36,412 nucleotides of DNA from NCBI GenBank assembly GCA_038229875.1, contig JBBROA010000031.1:1-36412 (forward strand), given 5' to 3'. The stretch comes from JALYUA01 sp038229875 (lineage in GTDB: Bacteria > Acidobacteriota > Thermoanaerobaculia > UBA5066 > Gp7-AA6). Below, one piece after another: positions 15,801 through 26,497 of the stretch. Numbering within the stretch: position 1 is the stretch's first letter; each line of letters starts with the position of its first letter. A model generated the notes under the pieces. That model was not told the origin of the DNA. It saw nothing but the letters and a program-made list of their open reading frames with translations, and did not search any database. Both the position numbers and the translations under genes were made by a program.

Positions 15801-16691
15801 ATGCTCACGTTACAGAGGTTGATCGCCGAGCTGACCGCGTTCTGGGAAGGCGAGGGCTGCCTGATCGAGCAGCCGTACGACCTCCCGATGGGCGCGGGCA
15901 CGATGCATCCGGCGACCTTTCTGAAGGTGCTCGGGCCCGATCCCTGGCGCTGCGCGTACGTGCAGCCGTCGCGGCGCCCCGCGGACGGCCGCTACGGGGA
16001 AAATCCGTTCCGGCTCGGCAAACACATGCAGCTCCAGGTGGTCTTAAAGCCGTCGCCCGACGACGTCCAGGAGATCTACCTGCGCAGTCTCGAGCGGCTC
16101 GGCGTCGTCCTCGCCGACCACGACATCCGTTTCGAGGAAGACAACTGGGAATCGCCGACGCTCGGCGCCTGGGGAGTCGGATGGCAGGTGCTGATGGACG
16201 GGATGGAAATCACCCAGTTCACATATTTTCAGCAGGCCGGCGGCATCGACCTGGCGCCCATTACTGCCGAGATCACGTACGGCCTGGAGCGCATCGCGAT
16301 GTTCCTGAACAAATTGAATTCCGTCTTCGACGTGCAGTGGAGCGCGGACACCACGTACGGACAGGTCCGCCGGCAGGACGAAGTCGAGCTCTCAAAATAC
16401 GGGTTCGAAGTTGCCGACGCCGGGCTCGCGTCGCTGCTCTTCGACCGGTACGAAGGCGAAGCGCGGCGCTGTCTCGCCGCCGGGCTGGTCCTCCCCGCGT
16501 ACGAGGCGACGCTCGCCTGTTCGCATCAGTTCAACCTTCTCGACGCGCGCGGAGCGGTTTCCGCGACCGACCGGGTCGGCCTGATCCGCCGCGTTCGCGA
16601 TCTCGCCTGCGCCAGCGCTCGCGCCTCCGTGGCCCGCGGCGAAGGGCGCCTGGCCCCGGCCGCGGAGCCCGAGCCGGCAGCCGCGCGGTGA
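15801..16691 (+). CDS. glyQ: Glycyl-tRNA synthetase alpha subunit
   Basis: Catalytic subunit of the bacterial alpha2-beta2 glycine-tRNA ligase, 296 residues. Family sequence is very clear: LIAELTAFWEGEGCLIEQPYDLPMGAGTMHPATFLKVLGPDPW-type N-terminus, YVQPSRRPADGRYGENPFRLG, FEEDNWESPTLGAWGVGWQVLMDGMEITQFTYFQQ and ITYGLERIAMFLN (class II aminoacyl-tRNA synthetase motifs). The C-terminus ends with an Ala/Pro-rich tail. Start ATG 15801. The stop overlaps the GTG start of glyS (GTGA), so subunits are probably made in balance. Confidence 0.97.
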   Translation: MLTLQRLIAELTAFWEGEGCLIEQPYDLPMGAGTMHPATFLKVLGPDPWRCAYVQPSRRPADGRYGENPFRLGKHMQLQVVLKPSPDDVQEIYLRSLERLGVVLADHDIRFEEDNWESPTLGAWGVGWQVLMDGMEITQFTYFQQAGGIDLAPITAEITYGLERIAMFLNKLNSVFDVQWSADTTYGQVRRQDEVELSKYGFEVADAGLASLLFDRYEGEARRCLAAGLVLPAYEATLACSHQFNLLDARGAVSATDRVGLIRRVRDLACASARASVARGEGRLAPAAEPEPAAAR

Positions 16692-18808
16692 GCGCCGGCG
16701 ATCCGTCGGAGGCGCGGTCTCAGGCGCCGGCAGCGCGCCGCGATTTTCTCCTCGAGATCCGGACCGAAGAGATCCCGGCGGCGGCTCTCGGGGCCGCGAG
16801 GCTCGATCTGCAGCGGCGTACCTCCGCGGCCCTGGCCGAAGAGGGCCTCGCCGCGGCGGAGGAGCGCTCTTTTGCGACGCCGCGGCGCCTGATCCTCTGG
16901 CTGCGCGAGCTCCCGGACCGGCAGGAGGACCGCGCGTCGGAAGTGCTGGGCCCGCCGGCGTCCGCGGCGTTCGACGCGGATGGAAAGCCGACGCGCGCGG
17001 CCGAGGGATTCGCGAAGGCGCAGAAAGTTGAGATCTCGTCCCTGGTGGTCGTCGAGTCGCCGCGAGGCCCCACCGTGGCTGCCCGCCGCACGATCCCGGG
17101 CCGATCCTGCGCCGATGTTCTCTCCGAGGTCCTGCCGCGCGTCGTCTCGGCGCTCTCTTTCCCGAAGACGATGCGGTGGGCGCGGGGAGAAAGCGTTTTC
17201 GTCCGGCCCGTCCGAGGGGTCCTGGCGCTCTACGGCGGGACCGTCGTTCCGTTCGATCTCTTCGGCGTTTCCTCCAGCAACTCGACGCGCGGCCACCGCA
17301 TCCTGTCGGACCGTCCGATCACAGTCGCGGGGGCGGAGGATTACTTCGCGCAGCTCCGGTCAGCCCGCGTGGAGCCCGACGGCGAAAAACGGCGCATCAC
17401 GATCCTCGAATCCGCGAGGGAAATGGCTCGGAGCGTCGGAGGGACGATCGAGCCCGACGCGGACCTCGTGGCAACGCTCGCCGACCTCGTCGAATGTCCC
17501 GGGACCGTGCGCGGCTCGTTCTCCCCGGAGTTTCTCGACATTCCCGAGGAGATCACGACGACCGCGATGCGCGTCCACCAGAAATACCTGCCCGTGCGCG
17601 GCCCGACGGGCCTGCTGCCGCACTTCGTCGCGGTCATGGACAACGCCGAGGACAGGAAGGGCCTGATCGCGAAGGGAAACGAGTGGGTGTTGAACGCCCG
17701 CCTCGCCGACGCCCGCTTCTTCTACGAGTCCGACGTGCGGCAGCCGCTCGAGTCGCGGCTGCAGGATCTTTCGCGACTCACGTTTCAGGATCGGCTCGGC
17801 GACTACCTCCAGAAAACGGGCCGGCTGCAGGAGCTCTCGGAGACGATTGCTCACGTGGTGGCCAGGCCGGACCTGGTCGATTCGGTCCTGACAGCGGCGC
17901 GTCTCTCGAAGGTGGATCTCACGACCCTGATGGTGAAGGAATTCACGGACCTCCAGGGAGTCGTCGGCGGGATCTACGCACGGCGCGAGGGGCAGCCGGA
18001 CTCCGTCTGGAAGGCCATCTACGATCAGTATCGTCCCGCGTCGGCGACCGACGACCCTCCGCGAGAAGCGGCCGGCGCGATCCTTTCCATGGCGGACCGA
18101 TTCGATACGCTGGCCGGGCTCTTTACGATCGGGCTGATCCCGACCGGCTCCCGCGACCCGTACGGGCTCCGGCGCGCCGCGTTCGGAATCGTGTCGATCG
18201 CGACCGCGCGGCGCTGGCGGCTCGACTGGCGGCCGGTCGCGCGGAAGGCGATTTCTCTCCATTCCGGTGTGCCCGGCGCGAATCCCGAGGCCGTCCTCGC
18301 GGAGCTCGGGACGTTTTTCGGGGAGCGTCTCCGGAATTTGCTCGAAAGGCGCGGGCACACGTATGACGAAATCTCGGCGGTCCTGAAGACGGGCGTCTGG
18401 GATTTTTCGGACGTCGCGGATCGCGCGCAGGCGCTCACGCAGGCGCGGAGGGAAATGGATTTCCGCTCCCTCGTTCTGGCCTTCAAGCGAATCCGCAACA
18501 TCGTCGGCGCGGAGGACGCGGCGGGCACTCCGACCGCCGAGCTGTACCGCGAGCCGGCCGAGCGGAGGCTGGCGGCTGATTTTTTGCAGGCGCGGCAGTC
18601 GATCGAAGAGCTGGCGGGGTCCCGCCAATACAGAGAAGCGATGGGAATGATCGCCTCGATCGCTCCGTCGCTCGACCGGTTTTTTGTTGAGGTTCTCGTG
18701 AACACGCCGGAAGAAGATCTGCGCCGCAATCGCCTGGCGCTTCTCGCTTCCATCCAGAAGGAGTTCACGAAGCTGGCGGATTTTTCTGAGATCGTGGTGG
18801 AAAAGTGA
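16688..18808 (+). CDS. glyS: Glycyl-tRNA synthetase beta subunit
   Basis: tRNA-recognising subunit of glycine-tRNA ligase, 706 residues, the usual size. I set the start at GTG 16688 because it overlaps the glyQ stop; the frame extends further upstream but only as a shadow of glyQ. Recognisable stretches are DFLLEIRTEEIPA near the N-terminus, SFPKTMRWARGESVFVRPVRGVLALYGG, TAMRVHQKYLPVRG and VMDNAEDRKGLIAKGNEWVLNARLADARFFYESD, GSRDPYGLRRAAFGIV, and a C-terminal anticodon-binding helical part ending FTKLADFSEIV. It is followed by ppdK after 10 bases. Confidence 0.97.
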   Translation: MSAGDPSEARSQAPAARRDFLLEIRTEEIPAAALGAARLDLQRRTSAALAEEGLAAAEERSFATPRRLILWLRELPDRQEDRASEVLGPPASAAFDADGKPTRAAEGFAKAQKVEISSLVVVESPRGPTVAARRTIPGRSCADVLSEVLPRVVSALSFPKTMRWARGESVFVRPVRGVLALYGGTVVPFDLFGVSSSNSTRGHRILSDRPITVAGAEDYFAQLRSARVEPDGEKRRITILESAREMARSVGGTIEPDADLVATLADLVECPGTVRGSFSPEFLDIPEEITTTAMRVHQKYLPVRGPTGLLPHFVAVMDNAEDRKGLIAKGNEWVLNARLADARFFYESDVRQPLESRLQDLSRLTFQDRLGDYLQKTGRLQELSETIAHVVARPDLVDSVLTAARLSKVDLTTLMVKEFTDLQGVVGGIYARREGQPDSVWKAIYDQYRPASATDDPPREAAGAILSMADRFDTLAGLFTIGLIPTGSRDPYGLRRAAFGIVSIATARRWRLDWRPVARKAISLHSGVPGANPEAVLAELGTFFGERLRNLLERRGHTYDEISAVLKTGVWDFSDVADRAQALTQARREMDFRSLVLAFKRIRNIVGAEDAAGTPTAELYREPAERRLAADFLQARQSIEELAGSRQYREAMGMIASIAPSLDRFFVEVLVNTPEEDLRRNRLALLASIQKEFTKLADFSEIVVEK

Positions 18809-18818
18809 GGGGCAGCCG

Positions 18819-21527
<2,709 letters not shown>

Positions 21528-21757
21528 AAACGTCGCCTCCCCGTCGCCTCCGCTCACTTCGGGACGTGCCGTCGCTGCGGCGGACGGCACCGGTGAGCGG
21601 CTCGCCTGTTGGCTCGACCGCTCACCTCGTCCCTACGTTCGCTGCAGCTCCCGCCCCGAGAGGCTCCTCCCTCCCTCTGGTCGGGAGACTCCTCTCGGGG
21701 CGAGCCGGACCACCATCTCGACGGAAGCGCAGCTCCGCCGCCCCCTTTCCCCGCGGG
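21528..21757 (+). repeat. Dispersed 3'-end element, copy B, with palindromic core (21652-21702) and a hairpin-rich insertion
   Basis: Starts at the ppdK TAA and matches the reverse complement of 6781-6922. Shared blocks include ACGTCGCCTCC and GCTC.CTTCGGGACGT next to the stop, the 51-bp core, ACCACC, AGCGCAG and CCCCGCG at the far end. Relative to copy A it has an 11-bp tandem duplication (GTCGCCTCC units) and roughly 65-70 extra bases (about 21568-21632). The extra part contains the perfect stem GTGCCGTC/GACGGCAC (21566-21573 with 21583-21590) and three copies of CCGCTCAC or its complement. The element ends where similarity to a TPR protein begins. Confidence 0.78.
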
Positions 21758-21759
21758 AG

Positions 21760-22143
21760 GGCGCCGGAGTTCACGCCTGGCTCGGCATCGTGTTGCTCGA
21801 ACGCGGGAGGCCCCAGGAGGCGGTCACCGCCTTCGAGCAGGAAACCGACGACGGCTGGAAGCAGTACGGCCTCGCCCCGGCCTTCGATGCTCTGGGACAT
21901 CGGAGCGAAGCCGATCGGGCGCTCGCCGTGCTCGAGAACGATTTTCCCGACAGCCGGGCCTGGAGCATCGGCTCCATCTACTCCTGTCGCCAGCAGCCGG
22001 ATCGAGCCTTCTCCTGGTTCGATCGCGCCTATCGCCAGCGCGACGGGCAGCTGGCGCTCATCAGGGCGGATCCGTGCGTTGGCAAGATCGAAGGCGACCC
22101 TCGCTACAAAGCGTTGCGAAAGAAATTGAACCTGCCGGAGTGA
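21760..22143 (+). pseudogene. C-terminal remnant of a TPR-repeat protein
   Basis: The frame reads as the end of a tetratricopeptide protein: HAWLGIVLLERGRPQEAVTAFEQE looks like one TPR unit, followed by FDALGHRSEADRALAVLEND, then IYSCRQQPDRAFSWFDRAYRQRDGQLALIRADP and DPRYKALRKKLNL. That closing pattern is typical of the last repeat of large TPR proteins fused to kinase or transcription-regulator domains. Nothing upstream resembles the rest of such a protein, and before 21760 the sequence is the repeat element. A GTG at 21790 could give 117 residues, but no ribosome site is evident. I read it as a decayed 3' end; a short functional TPR protein is the alternative. Confidence 0.6.
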
Positions 22144-22197
22144 CGGGGAAGATTCTGCGGCGAGTCTCGCGATCCGCTCACTCCGGCGGGGCGGCAG

Positions 22198-23880
22198 ATG
22201 AGAACCCTGGTGGATAATCGCACGATGAGCTTTTTCCTGTTGAGTGTTCTGATCGCCGCCGTGGGATCGTCTTCCTCGCCCCCCGCCGATCTGATTCTTC
22301 TCCACGCGAAAATCTGGACCGGAGACCCCGCTCGACCGGAGGCCCCGGCGCTGGCGGCGCGGGGCGGCCGCATCGTGGCGGTCGGAACCGACTCCGAGAT
22401 CGAAAAACTCCGGGGCTCTTCAACGATAGTGCTCAAGGGGGGCGGACGGCGCGTCGTTCCCGGTTTCATCGACGCGCATACCCACATGTCGATGGGAGGT
22501 TTCAATCTCCTCGCGCTCGACCTGCGGCGCACGAGGGACCCGCAGGAGTTCACGCACCTTCTCGCCGAGTTCGCCAGAACGCGGCCGGCCGGAGAATGGC
22601 TGACCGACGGCGCGTGGGACCACGAGCAGTGGAGCCCCGCGCGGCTTCCCACGCGCGAGATGCTCGATCCGGCGACGGGAGACCATCCCACGTGTCTCTC
22701 GCGGCAGGACGGCCATATGTCCGTCTGCAACAGCCTCGCGCTGAAGCTCGCGAAGATCACGCGGGACACGCCCGATCCTCCGGGGGGCGTCATCGTGCGG
22801 GACGCGCGCGGCGAGCCGACGGGAGTCCTGAAGGACGCGGCGATGGACGCGATCGGCAACGTTCGGCCCGGGCGCACGACGGCCGAGCTTTTGGAAGCGT
22901 TTCGGACGGGCATGCGCCACGCGGCGTCGGTCGGCGTGACCTCGGTGCAGGACCTGCCGGGCGAGGCCGGCGACCTCGATGCGTGGGAAACGCTGCGGCG
23001 CTCGGGTGAGCTCACGCTCCGGGTCCACTACCGCCTGCCTCTCTCCCGGTGGGAGAAGGCGCGCGATCGCCGCGAGGCCATGCAGAACGACGAATGGGTG
23101 AGGCTCGGCGGGGTGAAGGGATACGCGGATGGCTCGCTCGGGTCGTCGACGGCGCTTTTCGACGTACCGTATTCTGACGACCCTGGGAATTCCGGAGTCT
23201 TTGCGTCGGAAGCCATCCCTCTGTCGCGACTCGAGGAGCGGGTGGCCGGCGCCGACCGGGCGGGCCTGCAGGTCGTGATCCATGCAATCGGCGATCGCGC
23301 GAACCGGGAGATCCTCGACCTGTACGAGCGCGTCGCGCGCGCCAACGGCCCCCGGGACCGGCGCTTTCGCATCGAGCATGCGCAGCATCTGCGCGCCAGG
23401 GACATTCCGCGGTTCGCCCGGCTGAACGTGATCGCCTCGATGGAGCCGTACCATGCCATCGACGACGGCCGGTGGGCGGAAAAGCGCATCGGCGGGGGGC
23501 GGTGCCGCACGAGCTACGCGTTTCGATCCCTGCTCGACGCCGGCGCGCGCCTCGCCTTCGGGTCCGACTGGGACGTGGCGCCTCTTTCGCCCATTGCGGG
23601 CATCGACGCGGCTGTCACGCGACGCACGATCGACGGCCGCAACCCCCGCGGCTGGTTTCCCGAGCAGCGCATCGGAGTGAAAGAAGCGCTGGGTGCGTAC
23701 ACGAGCGGCGCCGCCTGGGCGGCGTTCGAGGAGAACGAGAAGGGGTCTCTCGAGCCCGGCAAGCTCGCCGACTTCGTGGTCCTATCGAGAGATATTTTGA
23801 ATGTTCCGGCGGAACAGATCGTGGATGCGAAAGTCGAAGCGACCGTCGTCGGAGGAAAGATCGTCTACCGGGCCAGGTAG
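22198..23880 (+). CDS. YtcJ-like metal-dependent amidohydrolase, exported
   Basis: A protein of 560 residues of the amidohydrolase 3 (YtcJ-like) group. A hydrophobic N-terminal segment (MSFFLLSVLIAAVGSSSSPP) suggests export; the ATG at 22198 has a G-rich stretch upstream, and an ATG at 22225 is an alternative. Metal-site motifs are VVPGFIDAHTHMSMGG, VIHAIGDRANREIL, FRIEHAQHL and AFGSDWDVAPL; GYADGSLGSSTALF is characteristic of the family. The C-terminus has the small composite sheet with GSLEPGKLADFVVL. The substrate is unknown (amide, imide or similar ring bonds are typical). It lies 59 bases before mutL on the same strand but no functional link is evident. Confidence 0.9.
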   Translation: MRTLVDNRTMSFFLLSVLIAAVGSSSSPPADLILLHAKIWTGDPARPEAPALAARGGRIVAVGTDSEIEKLRGSSTIVLKGGGRRVVPGFIDAHTHMSMGGFNLLALDLRRTRDPQEFTHLLAEFARTRPAGEWLTDGAWDHEQWSPARLPTREMLDPATGDHPTCLSRQDGHMSVCNSLALKLAKITRDTPDPPGGVIVRDARGEPTGVLKDAAMDAIGNVRPGRTTAELLEAFRTGMRHAASVGVTSVQDLPGEAGDLDAWETLRRSGELTLRVHYRLPLSRWEKARDRREAMQNDEWVRLGGVKGYADGSLGSSTALFDVPYSDDPGNSGVFASEAIPLSRLEERVAGADRAGLQVVIHAIGDRANREILDLYERVARANGPRDRRFRIEHAQHLRARDIPRFARLNVIASMEPYHAIDDGRWAEKRIGGGRCRTSYAFRSLLDAGARLAFGSDWDVAPLSPIAGIDAAVTRRTIDGRNPRGWFPEQRIGVKEALGAYTSGAAWAAFEENEKGSLEPGKLADFVVLSRDILNVPAEQIVDAKVEATVVGGKIVYRAR

Positions 23881-23939
23881 CCCGCCGTCCGGCGGAGCGC
23901 AGGAGCCGTCCTCGAACCGCACCCGGGTAGACTTCGCGG

Positions 23940-25667
23940 GTGGCCAGGATCCATCGGCTTTCGAGCGAGGTCATCGACCGGATCGCCGCCGGCGAGGTGG
24001 TCGAGCGTCCCGCCTCGGTCGTCAAAGAGCTCGTCGAAAACGCGCTCGACGCGGGCGCCTCTCTCATCCAGGTGGAAGTCGACGGAGGCGGCGTCCGGCG
24101 CATCCTCGTCCGCGACGACGGGATCGGGATGTCCCGGGAGGACGCGCGGCTCGCCGTGGAGCGCCATGCGACGTCGAAGATCTCCTCCGACGAAGATCTC
24201 GTCGCGGTCTCCAGCTACGGGTTTCGCGGCGAGGCGCTTCCCTCGATCGCCTCGGTGGCTTCGCTCACGCTGACGACCGCGGAGGGTTCGTCGGGCGAAG
24301 CGGTGAGGCTCCGGGTGCGGTACGGAGCCGACGAAGAGATCGAGGTCGCCGCCCGGCCGCGCGGGACGGACGTCCTCGTCGAGGACCTCTTTTCGAGGAC
24401 GCCGGCCCGCCGGAAGTTCCTCGCGTCCCCCGAGGCGGAGGGACGCGCGGCCGCCGTCGCGGTGACGCGCGCAGCGCTCGCAAACCCCTCGATCGCGTTT
24501 TCCCTGCACTCGAACGGCCGGGAGCTCCTGGACGCGCCGGCTGCCGTGGACCGCGCGGCCCGCATCCTCCAGGTCTTCGGACGCGAGACTCTCGGCGAGC
24601 TCGAGCCGTTCGAGGCTCGTTCCGGGCCCGTCCGCGCCTCGGGATTCGTCACGCGCGGGTCCGTCACCTTCGGAACGCGCAGATTTCAATATCTCTTCGC
24701 GAACGGGCGGCCTATCGAGGATCGGGCGCTCGCGCGCGCCATCGGGCAGGCGGCGCGGGACGCGATTCGCACCGACCGGTTCCCGGCGGTTTTCCTCTAT
24801 CTGACCGCCGAGCCGGGCGCGATCGACGTGAACGTCTCGCCGGCGAAGACGACCGTCCGCTTCGCCGACGCGGGCACGGCTTACAGGCTCGTGTATCACG
24901 CGGTGCACTCGGCGCTGCTCGCCGGCAAGGAAGAGCGGCGTCTGAAGTCCGTGCCCTCCGAGGCGTTCGTGTCGGAGCCGCCCGCCGCTTACGGAGGGAC
25001 GGAAGGCGACGAGGTTCCGCCGGGTCCTGCCCCGGCGCCGCCGGCGGGCGCCGCCCCGGCCCCGCCGCCTCCCGCGGAGAAGCGGCTGCCGGAGCTGACG
25101 GCGATCGGGCAGCACCGGGAGTCGTACATTTTGGCAAGCGGAAACGGAAGCGAAGGCCTGCTGATCATCGACCAGCATGCCGCGCACGAACGCGTTCTCT
25201 ACGAGAGGATCCGGGATCGGATTTCGTCCGGGCGCGTGCTGTCGCAGAAGCTTCTCGTCCATGCGCTCTTCGAAGCGACGCCGGAAGAAGCGGAGACGCT
25301 GGGAAGCCGGATGGCGGATCTCGCCTCCGCCGGATTCGAGGTCGAGCCGATGTCCGGCCGCTCGTACAGCATCGGGGCGATTCCCGCCGAGGCCCGCGAG
25401 AGGACCGCCGCGGAGCTGCTCCGGGAGGCGCTCGCGCGTCTCCACGAAAGCGGATCAGCCGACGAGACCGAGAGGCGCGACAGGATGGCGGCGGGTATTG
25501 CGTGCCGGTCTGCGATCACGGTCCGGTACCACCTCGCGGCGGAAGAGATCCGGAGACTGCTGTCCGACTGGCTGCGCTGCGCGGATCGCTTCACGTGTCC
25601 CCACGGACGTCCGGTGGTCCTGTCGATGTCCGAGGAAGAGATGGAGCGCTACTTCAAGCGGCGGTAG
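23940..25667 (+). CDS. mutL: DNA mismatch repair protein MutL
   Basis: Matchmaker and, in this form, nicking endonuclease of mismatch repair; 575 residues from GTG 23940. N-terminal GHKL ATPase motifs are complete: KELVENALDAGA, DDGIGMSREDARLAVERHATSKI and YGFRGEALPSIAS, then FSRTPARRKFL and LFANGRPIED. A Pro/Ala-rich linker (about residues 340-380) leads to the C-terminal dimerisation domain. The endonuclease motif DQHAAHERVLYE is present (Asp at about residue 411) with the late CPHGRP zinc motif, so nicking activity is predicted, as in bacteria lacking MutH. A strong terminator lies about 60 bases downstream. Confidence 0.97.
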   Translation: MARIHRLSSEVIDRIAAGEVVERPASVVKELVENALDAGASLIQVEVDGGGVRRILVRDDGIGMSREDARLAVERHATSKISSDEDLVAVSSYGFRGEALPSIASVASLTLTTAEGSSGEAVRLRVRYGADEEIEVAARPRGTDVLVEDLFSRTPARRKFLASPEAEGRAAAVAVTRAALANPSIAFSLHSNGRELLDAPAAVDRAARILQVFGRETLGELEPFEARSGPVRASGFVTRGSVTFGTRRFQYLFANGRPIEDRALARAIGQAARDAIRTDRFPAVFLYLTAEPGAIDVNVSPAKTTVRFADAGTAYRLVYHAVHSALLAGKEERRLKSVPSEAFVSEPPAAYGGTEGDEVPPGPAPAPPAGAAPAPPPPAEKRLPELTAIGQHRESYILASGNGSEGLLIIDQHAAHERVLYERIRDRISSGRVLSQKLLVHALFEATPEEAETLGSRMADLASAGFEVEPMSGRSYSIGAIPAEARERTAAELLREALARLHESGSADETERRDRMAAGIACRSAITVRYHLAAEEIRRLLSDWLRCADRFTCPHGRPVVLSMSEEEMERYFKRR

Positions 25668-25673
25668 CTGGCC

Positions 25674-25722
25674 GCGTGAGGCGTGAGGCGTGAGGCGTGA
25701 GCCGGGAGGGGCGAGGCGTAAC
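25674..25722 (+). repeat. Heptad tandem repeat after mutL
   Basis: Seven 7-base units: GCGTGAG four times exactly, then CCGGGAG, GGGCGAG and GCGTAAC. It begins 6 bases after the mutL stop and ends just before the terminator. This is the most regular of four such heptad tracts in the window. Confidence 0.85.
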
Positions 25723-25729
25723 ACCTGAA

Positions 25730-25757
25730 AAAAAAGCCGGCTTGCGCCGGCTTTTTT
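25730..25757. terminator. Bidirectional intrinsic terminator between mutL and the sigma-factor operon
   Basis: AAAAAAGCCGGC (25730-25741) pairs perfectly with GCCGGCTTTTTT (25746-25757) around the loop TTGC. It has a T run in both directions. It lies between mutL (+) and the convergent membrane-protein gene (-), so it can end transcription from both sides. Confidence 0.93.
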
Positions 25758-25847
25758 CCCTTACGCCATCCTCGTGGACCGCGGAGTACCGCGGCCGTTT
25801 CGCTCCCGATGGTCGCTCGGCTCCGATTCGCGATTCGCTGCGTCAGC

Positions 25848-26474
25848 TCATAAGGTCCGCGGCGGCATCCCGATCCCGTCGGCGTTCTCGCGGCGCCGGC
25901 GCCGCAAGTGCGTCGCGATGAGCACCACCCCGAGGAGGATGAAGGCGGCGGGGGCGCCCCACCGGTCGAGGAAGCTCCAGTCGATCTCGAAGTACCGGTC
26001 GATCAGCCACAGCGATCCGAGTCCCACGAGGATCACGCCCCAGGTCAGGCTGGCGGTGCCGCTCGAGACGCGCACGGGCGCGGGCGCGCCGGCCGCGGGT
26101 CCGAAGCCGGTCGCGAGGACATAGCCGCGGTTGATGGCGTGGGCCTGGCGGACCGCGTCGATCACCGCGAAGAAGAAGACGAACGCGATCATCGGGCCGA
26201 AAAATTCGCCGCGGCCGTGCGCCGACGCGCTGATGCAGATGACGAAGGCGACCCCGAACGCCAGTCCCCGCTGGTACAGCCCGAGATAGAGATGTCCGAG
26301 GCCCGGGAACATCGACAACAGCCCGGCGAGCGCGGGGGATTTTCTATCCGCCACGTAAGCCGCGGGCGGAGCAGCCGCAGGCGCAGGCGGAGGCGCAAAG
26401 GCCGCCGGCGGCGGGGGAAACGGCGCTGCCGGTGGGGGCGGCGGGGGCGGCGAATAAGGCGTGCTCTGGTCCAT
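25848..26474 (-). CDS. Proline-rich multi-pass membrane protein (TM2/DUF5668-like)
   Basis: A 208-residue protein from the ATG at 26474, which has AGGAGGA 8 bases upstream; a frame start at 26510 overlaps the upstream gene and is less likely. Residues 1-40 are almost only Pro, Ala and Phe. Then KSPALAGLLSMFPGLGHLYLGLYQRG resembles a TM2-like helical pair with its GxGxxYLG turn. Two or more further helices follow, and the end (LTWGVILVGLGSLWLIDRYFEI...LLGVVLIATHLRRRRRE) looks like the DUF5668/LiaF N-terminal pair with a basic anchor. It is the third gene after an ECF sigma and its anti-sigma factor. It may be a membrane-stress effector or sensor, but this is only inferred from position. Confidence 0.8.
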   Translation of the reverse strand: MDQSTPYSPPPPPPPAAPFPPPPAAFAPPPAPAAAPPAAYVADRKSPALAGLLSMFPGLGHLYLGLYQRGLAFGVAFVICISASAHGRGEFFGPMIAFVFFFAVIDAVRQAHAINRGYVLATGFGPAAGAPAPVRVSSGTASLTWGVILVGLGSLWLIDRYFEIDWSFLDRWGAPAAFILLGVVLIATHLRRRRRENADGIGMPPRTL

Positions 26475-26497
26475 GACGTTCTCCTCCTGGCGGGCGA

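Noticed and set aside
25674..25722. CRISPR-like array
   Set aside because: The units are contiguous 7-mers without spacers, and no cas genes are present.
25779..25794. Perfect palindrome CCGCGG-AGTA-CCGCGG
   Set aside because: Short, no T run, in a spacer that already has a strong terminator; likely chance in GC-rich DNA.
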